From the NCBI GenBank assembly GCA_000432155.1, contig FR888467.1, forward strand, positions 1 to 9,402: 9,402 bases of DNA, written 5' to 3'. Under the pieces are notes generated by a model that searched no databases, had not been told where the DNA came from, and saw only the letters and a list, made by a program, of their open reading frames with translations. The DNA is from Eubacterium sp. CAG:274. Lineage in GTDB: Bacteria > Bacillota > Clostridia > Lachnospirales > CAG-274. Both the position numbers and the translations under genes were made by a program. Shown here piece by piece: positions 1-5,380 of this stretch. Positions within the stretch are counted from its first letter, which is position 1; the number at the start of each line of letters is the position of its first letter.

Positions 1-43
1 GGGGGGGGATAACATTATAACATAGGGGATTTTCAAACGGATT
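1..43. other. left edge, no gene seen; poly-G run at 1-8
   Basis: The window opens with eight G residues in otherwise A/T-rich DNA. On the minus strand this region lies downstream of the riboswitch terminator and should be leader sequence of the riboswitch-controlled gene, which is outside the window. I see no credible start codon with a ribosome binding site here. The homopolymer at the very edge could be genuine or an artefact at a contig end. Confidence 0.4.
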
Positions 44-70
44 CTAAAAATTCGAAAAACGAATTCTTAG
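44..70 (-). other. second hairpin downstream of riboswitch terminator
   Basis: Read on the minus strand, an 11-bp stem (arms at 60-70 and 44-54) encloses a five-U loop. One pair is G-U in the minus-strand RNA; on the plus strand the same position would be an A-C mismatch, so the fold is better in the riboswitch direction. No U-run follows, so it is not a standard terminator. It would lie in the read-through leader of the riboswitch-controlled gene and could affect RNA stability or translation. The role is inferred only from structure. Confidence 0.4.
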
Positions 71-85
71 TGGTGTTAATAGCAC

Positions 86-121
86 AAAAAAAGCGTCAAA
101 AAAATAAAGCCAATATGACGC
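86..121 (-). terminator. intrinsic terminator of the c-di-GMP riboswitch expression platform
   Basis: On the minus strand GCGTCA (121-116) pairs perfectly with TGACGC (98-93), separated by a 17-nt loop, and is followed at once by seven T residues (92-86). It begins about 70 nt after the aptamer, the usual place for a transcription-control platform. Part of its 5' arm and loop (119-109) can instead pair with the 3' part of the aptamer, which suggests ligand-dependent switching. Confidence 0.8.
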
Positions 122-189
122 GAATATATATGTGAAGATAGTAATTATCATAAAAGTTAAAATATAAAAATTAAAATATAAACATATAA

Positions 190-268
190 TCGCAACCGGG
201 CTGTCATAGCTATTAGCCTTAGACCCCATAGCTTTGCGTCCTTACCTTTCGATAAGTTTGCCAACATC
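190..268 (-). ncRNA. cyclic di-GMP-I (GEMM-I) riboswitch aptamer
   Basis: The minus strand carries the GEMM-I core in order: GGCAAAC (262-256); a stem formed by CTTATC and GGTAAG closed by a GAAA tetraloop (256-241); the highly conserved GACGCAAAGC (240-231); a second stem closed by GCTAT/ATAGC (232-228 with 213-209) containing the GGGTCTAAGG-type segment; then ATGACAGCC and CGGTTGC (207-192). In this family the GAAA tetraloop docks on a receptor in the other arm, and c-di-GMP binds at the three-way junction. The RNA points toward position 1, so its target gene lies left of the window. GEMM-I targets in Clostridia commonly include surface, motility, pilus and adhesion genes, but the target here is unknown. 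Confidence 0.93.
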
Positions 269-291
269 CTATTGCTTTTTTCTGCATATTT

Positions 292-320
292 AATTTAACA
301 TTATTCGATAAAAAAGTCAA
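292..320 (-). promoter_or_regulatory. sigma-A-type promoter for the riboswitch transcript
   Basis: On the minus strand the -35 box TTGACT (320-315) is followed after exactly 17 bp by the -10 box TAAATT (297-292). Transcription would start near 285, about 17-20 nt before the aptamer. This gives the riboswitch a leader independent of the upstream ddl operon, which is closed by its own terminator at 428-462. Confidence 0.75.
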
Positions 321-379
321 TTAGGATAATTTGAAAATAATATACAAAAATTGTGAACAAAAAAAGAATTATTTATCTA

Positions 380-410
380 TTGACATAACATTTTATTAAT
401 AGAATATAAT
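380..410 (+). promoter_or_regulatory. possible plus-strand promoter facing ddl
   Basis: TTGACA (380-385) and TATAAT (405-410) are both perfect consensus hexamers, but the spacer is 19 bp, longer than the preferred 17. A transcript would begin near 417, run through the ddl terminator hairpin and then antisense to ddl. No plus-strand gene with a good ribosome binding site follows. It may be a chance match in A/T-rich DNA. Confidence 0.3.
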
Positions 411-427
411 AAAATTAAGTTTTAAAA

Positions 428-462
428 TAAAGCCTAGAAATATTGCTATTTTCTAGGCTTTA
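428..462 (-). terminator. intrinsic terminator of the ddl operon
   Basis: A perfect 12-bp stem (450-461 with 429-440, extended by a T-A pair) with a 9-nt loop lies about 36 nt after the ddl stop codon. Read on the minus strand it is followed by a T-rich tail (TTTATTTT), whereas on the plus strand A residues follow, so it works mainly for minus-strand transcripts. It separates the ddl operon from the riboswitch transcription unit. Confidence 0.85.
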
Positions 463-497
463 AAGATAAATCCGATGGCTTGCTTGCAAACCACAAA

Positions 498-1436
498 TTA
501 TTTTTTAAGTTCAAAGTTTATAAGTTTGTCTAAAAATTCCCCAAATGAAAAATCAAGGTTTTTAGTTGCCTTAGGAATAAGGCTGTGAGAAGTAAGACCA
601 GGGAGGGTATTTACTTCTATTACATATATCTGTTCTTCCTGAACTATCATATCTACACAGGCATAACCTTTGCATTGAAGAACATTAAATGTTTTGACAG
701 CAATAGACTTAATCATATCCTGCATAAAGTCTGGAAGATTTGTAATGTCAGAAGAATATTCGTCAATATGGTATTTGTCATCGTACACAAATACACTGCC
801 GGCTTTCTTAACATCTAATACAGCCATAGCCTCTGGACCGTTTTCTCCTTGAAGTACACAGCAGTTAATTTCCTTGCCGTCAATAAATTTTTCTATTAAA
901 ACATCATCGTCATAGGTTTCCATAATGTTTTTAATGCCGTAGTGAATGTCCTCCATATTTCTGGCAACAATAACACCAATACTTGAGCCACCTCTGTTAG
1001 GCTTTACAATGAGAGGAAATCCCATTAATTTGATGCTTTCTTCATACTGAGAAAAGACCACTCCTCTCATAACAAAAACATGGTCAGGAACTTGAATGTG
1101 GTTTGCTTTCATAACAGTTTTTGCCATGGCCTTGTTCATACAAATGGCACTTGAAAGGACTTTACTGCCTATGTAAGGAATGTTTAAACAATGGAGGAAG
1201 CCCTGTATAGAACCGTTTTCTCCGTTTCCACCATGTAAGGCACTAAGTACAATTTGTGGTGGATTAGAAATAATGTTTTTCGCCCATTCAGTATTACCGT
1301 CTGCTGGTAAATGATAAACAGTAATATCGTACTTATTCTCATCTAAATTGGCTAAGAGGTTTTCGCAAGATTTCTTGGAAACTTCTCTTTCTATTGATGT
1401 ACCACCAACTAATACACCTAACTTTATCTTATCCAT
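498..1436 (-). CDS. ddl: D-alanine--D-alanine ligase, ATP-grasp, with atypical catalytic site
   Basis: This 312-residue cytoplasmic ATP-grasp enzyme is expected to join two D-alanines with ATP to supply the dipeptide for peptidoglycan precursors. Length and layout match Ddl. Visible are the N-terminal GGTSIEREVS (residues 11-20, with Glu16), HGGNGENGSIQG (68-79), Lys102, Lys145, the Ser151-Ser152 loop, the KY pair (221-222) typical of D-Ala-D-Ala rather than D-Ala-D-lactate ligases, and the metal-binding residues Asp262, Glu274 and Asn276 in EVNTLPGLTSHS. The arginine that precedes the metal Asp (Arg255 in E. coli DdlB, transition-state contact) is Cys260 here. The start ATG has AAAGGGG about 9 nt upstream. 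The gene follows galT by 24 nt and ends before a strong terminator, so it is the last gene of the operon. The fold is certain; full activity is not. Confidence 0.88.
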   Translation of the reverse strand: MDKIKLGVLVGGTSIEREVSKKSCENLLANLDENKYDITVYHLPADGNTEWAKNIISNPPQIVLSALHGGNGENGSIQGFLHCLNIPYIGSKVLSSAICMNKAMAKTVMKANHIQVPDHVFVMRGVVFSQYEESIKLMGFPLIVKPNRGGSSIGVIVARNMEDIHYGIKNIMETYDDDVLIEKFIDGKEINCCVLQGENGPEAMAVLDVKKAGSVFVYDDKYHIDEYSSDITNLPDFMQDMIKSIAVKTFNVLQCKGYACVDMIVQEEQIYVIEVNTLPGLTSHSLIPKATKNLDFSFGEFLDKLINFELKK

Positions 1437-1460
1437 TTTTCATATCCCCTTTTTGTAATA

Positions 1461-2381
1461 TTAACCTATATTGATGTTTCTCAATTTCTCTGCACTATCT
1501 TCAGGTAAAACGCTATTTATGTAGCAACCTGTACTAAATTCAAAGCCTGCCATATATCCTATTCTAGGTATAATTTGGGCATAGAAGTGGAAATATTTAT
1601 TGTGTTCTCCACTAGACGGTGCAGAGTAAAGACAGACATTGTAGCTTATGCCCTCTAGGAGGGTTACAAGCCTTTTAACAGCGTTTCTCAATATTATACC
1701 AAAATTGGCAAGCTCACTTTCAGTAAATTCTGATAATGAGCTTATATGTTTTTTAGGTAATATATCCATTCCGTATGCAAATTTGCCGTCAGCTGGAATA
1801 TAGCATATAAAATCGTCATTTTCTTCAACAATTCTATTGCCAAAATCCAAATTGCAAAAATAACATTTTCTGTTTTGGCACTCGTAGTAGTTCTTTAAAA
1901 CTCCCAACATATGCTCCATTTTTAATGGAACAACGCAAAGAGAAGTAATTTGCCAATGGGAATGAGATTGACTTGCACCAGCATCTTTCCCTTGATTTTT
2001 AAATATCTGAACATATTTACTCCTAGGGTCTTCCTCTAATTGACGGTATCTCATCTGCATTGTTTCCATAAGTTTAAACATATGATTGTCACTAAAATGG
2101 GACATAGGTTCATTGTGGTCTGCTGTGTCAATAAGAACATCGTGAACGCCAAAAAATTCGTTATCTGCATCTATAAAGGGATATTTGTTTGGTACAATTC
2201 TTATGGAATTATCCTCTGTGGCATATATTACGCCTGGTGTCATATATTCATTTCTAAGACAGAAAGGACAGTATTGCTCTGGAACAGTTTTAACGCTTTG
2301 CTTTTTAAAGCTATGAGGGCGTTTTGCTCTGTCTGTTGCGTAAAATACATATTCTCCTGTCAGAAAGCAGCGTTTCATCAT
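1461..2381 (-). CDS. galT: GalT-family (HIT superfamily) nucleotidyltransferase, probable galactose-1-phosphate uridylyltransferase
   Basis: This 306-residue protein belongs to the GalT branch of the HIT superfamily, which moves a nucleotidyl group between UDP-glucose and a sugar phosphate through a uridylyl-histidine intermediate. Numbered from the chosen ATG, the N-terminal zinc site is CPFC (38-41) with His89 and His140; the active site is SHSHWQ (139-144), with His142 as expected nucleophile; a second CYFC pair lies at 173-176; the C-terminus has the family block around IIPRIGYMAGFE and a PEDSAEKLR tail. The SHSH form and second CxxC recall ADP-glucose phosphorylase relatives, so the sugar substrate is not certain. 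A GTG at 2391-2393 would add four residues but lies inside the Shine-Dalgarno sequence, so the ATG at 2379-2381 is preferred. No galK, galE or sugar transporter is nearby; the gene sits between a solute-binding lipoprotein and ddl. Confidence 0.82.
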   Translation of the reverse strand: MMKRCFLTGEYVFYATDRAKRPHSFKKQSVKTVPEQYCPFCLRNEYMTPGVIYATEDNSIRIVPNKYPFIDADNEFFGVHDVLIDTADHNEPMSHFSDNHMFKLMETMQMRYRQLEEDPRSKYVQIFKNQGKDAGASQSHSHWQITSLCVVPLKMEHMLGVLKNYYECQNRKCYFCNLDFGNRIVEENDDFICYIPADGKFAYGMDILPKKHISSLSEFTESELANFGIILRNAVKRLVTLLEGISYNVCLYSAPSSGEHNKYFHFYAQIIPRIGYMAGFEFSTGCYINSVLPEDSAEKLRNINIG

Positions 2382-2390
2382 AGGGTTCTT

Positions 2391-2398
2391 CACCTCTT
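2391..2398 (-). promoter_or_regulatory. Shine-Dalgarno sequence that fixes the galT start
   Basis: The minus strand reads AAGAGGTG here, 9 nt before the ATG at 2381. An upstream in-frame GTG forms part of this same motif and therefore cannot be served by it. The site lies 3-10 nt after the stop codon of the lipoprotein gene, indicating co-transcription and probable translational coupling. Confidence 0.8.
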
Positions 2399-2401
2399 AA
2401 A

Positions 2402-3964
2402 TTATTTCATAGTCCATTGGTACATATTGCCGTAAACATTTCCGTCTGATGGAGTTTTAAGCCCTGTCACATTGTTTGTTACAAGGGCTTCACTTCTAAA
2501 GCATATACCTAAAAGAGGGAGCTGTGATGAGCAATATTTATTTAATTCGTTTATAGCTGTTTTGTAACTGTCAATATCAGCAGAACTTGATGCAATACCA
2601 ATTAGCCTGTCCATATTTGCATCAGCATAGCCAAAATAGTTTGCACCATTGTTTTCAGGTGTTGAACTGCTCATTAAAAGAGATGTTAAGTCCATATTTC
2701 CACTTAATTCAACACCACCAATAAATGCGTCATATTCGCCGTCGGCTATTCTTTGGGCATAGGTTTCAAAAGGTACAACCTCTACTTTTGTATTAAGACC
2801 GTTGGCATTTAACTTTTTGCTTATAATATCGGCAGTTTTCTTTCTTTCTACATTATCGTCGTTTACAAGTATAGTAAATGCAAAATCAGACTTTGTCAAC
2901 CCACAGGCAAGAATTAAGGTGTTTGCAGTAGTTTCGTTGTAGTCATAGGAGTCTACACCTATACCAGATACGCAACTGTTAGATGGGTTAATTGGAGTAA
3001 TGCTTTTTACAGCTCTGTTAATATATACATTGTTTACTATTTCGCTTGTAGGCAATAAGTGTGCTAAAGCCTGACGAGCATTTATGTCAGCAAATATGTT
3101 TTTCTTTAAGTTAAGACCTAAAAATTCAAACTTGTTTGTAGAATAAACTGCTGCATTTGCTGCCATATCAGAAGATAACTTGCCAAGACTAGAAGTATCT
3201 ACAGTTAAAGCGTCTATAACATTATGCTCAAGAGCCTTTAATGATGTTTCTTCATCATCGGAAATAATAACATTTACCTTTGGAATAAGTGGAGAAGTGT
3301 TGAAGTTTTTAGATGCAACTAAGTTCATTTCCTTTACAAGGGTATAATTGCTAAACTTGTAAAGTCCGTTTCCAACAGGTTTCATACTACTTCCAGTACC
3401 TGAACCGTAGTAATGCTCAGAAACAATAGGAAAACAAAGACTGTAGACAACAGCACCTACAGGCTGTGAATAAGTAATAGTAGCTGTAAGATTGTCCTTA
3501 GCATAACAGCTCTTTACATTTTTAACACTATTTTTGTAGATTACATTATCTCCGGCTTTCTGCAAAAATTTTACAGAATATACAATGTCTTCGGCGGTAA
3601 TAGGGTTTCCATCGTCCCATTTTAAACCCGAACGAAGTTTTATATTTACTGTGTTGCCATTGTTTTCAACACTATAGCTTTCAGCTAAATTAGGCTGAAT
3701 TTCGTTATTTTGATTTTGTACAAATAATGGTTCAAATAAAAGTCTTAATACTTTATCAACAGAAACATCTGTATTTTCCAAAGGATTAAGAGTTTCAGGC
3801 TTACCCATTGAAAGTCTTAAAGTATCGCTCTTAGTTGTTACTGCTGTGGGGCCTTGTAAGGCTTGGTCGTTTTCCGTAACCACTTCATCAGTTTGCGTTC
3901 TCTGGCAACCCACCAACGCAAGAATAAGTAAAGCACACATAATAATTTTAATCCATTTAAGCAA
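2402..3964 (-). CDS. ABC transporter substrate-binding lipoprotein, family 5 (peptide/nickel type)
   Basis: About 520 residues, the normal length for OppA/DppA-type binding proteins that sit on the outer face of the membrane and deliver oligopeptides or similar ligands to an ABC importer. It has a lipoprotein signal: Lys3 and Lys6, a hydrophobic stretch, and the lipobox LVGC with Cys20 as lipidation site. A polar linker (21-45) leads to the family block around residues 56-81 (PETLNP, LFEPLF) and the signature LRSGLKWDDGNPITAEDIVYSV (110-131, written here in abridged sense). No permease or ATPase gene is in the window, so the partner transporter and ligand are unknown. The start is uncertain: the only upstream choice is TTG at 3962-3964 after an in-frame stop, with no good ribosome binding site; the next ATG is codon 9 and would remove the charged N-terminus. 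The gene begins about 15 nt from the predicted transposon right end, which may have displaced its original leader. Confidence 0.87.
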   Translation of the reverse strand: MLKWIKIIMCALLILALVGCQRTQTDEVVTENDQALQGPTAVTTKSDTLRLSMGKPETLNPLENTDVSVDKVLRLLFEPLFVQNQNNEIQPNLAESYSVENNGNTVNIKLRSGLKWDDGNPITAEDIVYSVKFLQKAGDNVIYKNSVKNVKSCYAKDNLTATITYSQPVGAVVYSLCFPIVSEHYYGSGTGSSMKPVGNGLYKFSNYTLVKEMNLVASKNFNTSPLIPKVNVIISDDEETSLKALEHNVIDALTVDTSSLGKLSSDMAANAAVYSTNKFEFLGLNLKKNIFADINARQALAHLLPTSEIVNNVYINRAVKSITPINPSNSCVSGIGVDSYDYNETTANTLILACGLTKSDFAFTILVNDDNVERKKTADIISKKLNANGLNTKVEVVPFETYAQRIADGEYDAFIGGVELSGNMDLTSLLMSSSTPENNGANYFGYADANMDRLIGIASSSADIDSYKTAINELNKYCSSQLPLLGICFRSEALVTNNVTGLKTPSDGNVYGNMYQWTMK

Positions 3965-3979
3965 ACCAACCGACCGTTA

Positions 3980-4135
3980 TTGAAAACTTATAAAAAGTTA
4001 TAAACTTTTATGTTTCATTCCTACTTCATTAGAGTATGTTTTTGAAAATATTGAAACATTTCTACTCACAATTTTGTATACTCTCCATAGGCGTAAATTC
4101 CGAACTAACGTATTCGTACACATATATACATTAAC
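3980..4135 (-). ncRNA. putative omega RNA (TnpB guide RNA scaffold)
   Basis: TnpB nucleases use an RNA made from the 3' end of tnpB and the transposon right end, with the guide being the flanking host sequence. Downstream of the tnpB stop the minus strand carries a compact fold: AGAGTAT (4084-4078) pairs with ATACTCT (4037-4031), and ATGTTT (4059-4054) pairs with AAACAT (4041-4036) inside it. Then come GAAGTAGGAATGAAAC and a 7-bp A/T hairpin with a 3-nt loop (4009-3993). The segments ACGCCTATGGAGA and GAAGTAGGAA resemble those I recall from right ends of clostridial tnpB elements. The 5' end may reach into the tnpB coding region. The predicted guide would start at 3979 and run left. Confidence 0.6.
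3993..4009 (-). repeat. right-end hairpin of the transposon
   Basis: On the minus strand AAAAGTT and AACTTTT form a perfect 7-bp palindrome around TAT. IS200/IS605 ends carry small subterminal hairpins that TnpA recognises in single-stranded DNA; the position about 10-13 nt before a TCAA end fits. It is made almost only of A/T pairs and has no long T-run after it, so it is not a convincing terminator. Confidence 0.5.
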
Positions 4136-4144
4136 TAAAAATTT

Positions 4145-5320
4145 TTATGATATAGATTTAAAAATATTTTCTCCGTATTTTTTTAGATTTAAAGAAGCTT
4201 GATAATCTCTATCAATTATATTTCCACATTTACATTTGTAAATACGGTCTGATAACTTTAAATCTTTTTTTATATCGCCACAACAACTACATAACTTAGA
4301 ACTTGGAAAATATCTATCTGCAATGATAAGTTTAATATTATTCCATTTGGACTTATATTCTATTTGTTGCCTAAATTCATAAAAGTTTTGTTGTTGTATA
4401 CTTTTAGATAAATGTTTGTTTTTCATCATTTTGCTTACATTTAAATCTTCAATACAAATAAAACTTGGTTTTCGTTTTATTATTTCTGTAGTAGTTTGAT
4501 GTAAATAATTATGACGAATATTTGTTAATTTCTTTATTATTTTTAAAAGTTTTTTTTCACTTTTTATAATGTTACTTGTTTTACAATAACTTTCTCCTTT
4601 CTTATTTTTTAAATATTTTCTTGATATTGAGCGTTGTAACCTACGCTTTCTTTTTTCTAATTTTCTAATTTTAAAAGTTTTATTAATATTATTATAAATA
4701 GTTGCGTCAGAACATACTGCCAAATTATTTATTCCTAAGTCAATACCAATTCCAGTATTTACTGGAATTGTGCTAATATTTTTACATTCTATACTAACGG
4801 TAATATACCAATTTAATCCGTCATATTTTATACGAGGATTATAGTATTTACAGTTTTCGGTGGGAATACGATTAGGCTCAGCGAGCTTAATAAAATTCAA
4901 TTTTTGCCTCTTCTTTTTTTTAGAATTTGAAAAACCTTCAACCTTAATATGAGTATTTGTAAATCGAATTTTACCGTTATCTTGATAAAAAGAGGGTGGC
5001 GAATGTTTTTTACTTTTAAATTTGGGAAAATTTGAAAACCCTTTAAAAAAACGACTATAAGCGATACAAGCGTCCTTTATAGATTGCTTTGTTACATTGT
5101 TAGAAATATTGTTGAGCCATGCATATTCCTTTGTTTTCTTTAATTGTGTAAATTCTTTTCTTAAATCTCCATTAGAAATAAATTTATTACCATTTTTATA
5201 ATTCTCCTGCTCTTTACTTAAAGCCCAGTTATAAGCAAATCTAGCAGTATTGGCATATTGAAATAATTTAGTTTTTTGTTTATTATTTGGTATCAACATT
5301 ACTCGAATAGTTTTTATCAC
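4145..5320 (-). CDS. tnpB: TnpB, RNA-guided DNA endonuclease of the IS200/IS605 superfamily
   Basis: This 391-residue protein has the length and layout of TnpB, the transposon-encoded ancestor of Cas12 nucleases, which uses an omega RNA to cut matching DNA next to a short adjacent motif. The N-terminal helix-turn-helix-like part (residues 1-110, with RFAYNWAL and FPKFKSKK) is followed by a split RuvC domain: Asp194 in GIGIDLGINN, Glu291 in ICIEDLNVSKM and Asp372 in IIDRDYQASLN. A four-cysteine zinc finger (Cys344/Cys347 and Cys363/Cys365) lies between the last two. All catalytic and zinc residues are present and the frame is open, so it is likely active. The start is GTG at 5318-5320, supported by GAGGTG 5 nt upstream; the nearby ATG runs straight into a stop. 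It starts 60 nt after the transglycosylase gene and may be read from the polA operon promoter. It is rich in Lys, Asn and Ile and more A/T-rich than its neighbours, as expected for a transferred element. Confidence 0.95.
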   Translation of the reverse strand: MIKTIRVMLIPNNKQKTKLFQYANTARFAYNWALSKEQENYKNGNKFISNGDLRKEFTQLKKTKEYAWLNNISNNVTKQSIKDACIAYSRFFKGFSNFPKFKSKKHSPPSFYQDNGKIRFTNTHIKVEGFSNSKKKKRQKLNFIKLAEPNRIPTENCKYYNPRIKYDGLNWYITVSIECKNISTIPVNTGIGIDLGINNLAVCSDATIYNNINKTFKIRKLEKRKRRLQRSISRKYLKNKKGESYCKTSNIIKSEKKLLKIIKKLTNIRHNYLHQTTTEIIKRKPSFICIEDLNVSKMMKNKHLSKSIQQQNFYEFRQQIEYKSKWNNIKLIIADRYFPSSKLCSCCGDIKKDLKLSDRIYKCKCGNIIDRDYQASLNLKKYGENIFKSIS

Positions 5321-5340
5321 ATAATCACCTCACTATTCTA

Positions 5341-5377
5341 ATATAAAAATAATATTTATATAATATAATTTTTATAT
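5341..5377. repeat. A/T inverted repeat between transglycosylase gene and tnpB; candidate transposon left end
   Basis: Ten-base arms at 5341-5350 and 5368-5377 are perfectly complementary (ATATAAAAAT and ATTTTTATAT) around a 17-bp A/T spacer that pairs partly. It starts 3 bp after the stop codon of the transglycosylase gene. It could be the subterminal hairpin of the left end, a weak terminator for the polA operon, or just low-complexity A/T sequence. It does not resemble the right-end hairpin, and no T-run follows. Confidence 0.35.
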
Positions 5378-5380
5378 ATT

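Larger units (their letters stand above)
3980..5380 (-). mobile_element. IS200/IS605-superfamily tnpB-only element (IS1341-like), borders approximate
   Basis: The unit comprises an intact tnpB, a structured region after its stop, a palindromic hairpin at 3993-4009 and a TCAA (3983-3980, minus strand) about 10 nt beyond it. That is the layout of an IS200/IS605 right end; TCAA is the known right cleavage motif of ISHp608 in this superfamily. No TnpA transposase is present, so it is either mobilised in trans or stranded. The left end must lie between the transglycosylase stop (5381) and the tnpB ribosome binding site (5331), but its exact border is not resolved. The element is more A/T-rich than flanking genes, and these elements make no target duplication that would mark the ends. 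Confidence 0.65.

Noticed and set aside
44..229. Minus-strand open frame of 61 codons
   Set aside because: It begins inside the c-di-GMP aptamer, runs through the terminator and second hairpin, and has no ribosome binding site. Its hydrophobic look comes from the A/T-rich leader.
585..818. Plus-strand open frame within ddl
   Set aside because: Lies wholly antisense to a well-supported gene and has no family-like sequence.
2391..2393. GTG as galT start
   Set aside because: The GTG is part of the Shine-Dalgarno sequence; the ATG 9 nt after that sequence is the better start.
2040..2435. Plus-strand open frame of 131 codons over galT
   Set aside because: Antisense to galT and the lipoprotein gene end; Cys/His/Tyr-rich composition is typical of a reverse-strand shadow.
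3965..4135. Short direct repeats suggestive of a CRISPR fragment next to tnpB
   Set aside because: No regularly spaced identical repeats; the structure fits an omega RNA and transposon end.
4136..4147. A/T palindrome at the tnpB stop as a terminator
   Set aside because: The TAAAAATTTTTA palindrome has no loop, no G/C pairs and no following T-run.
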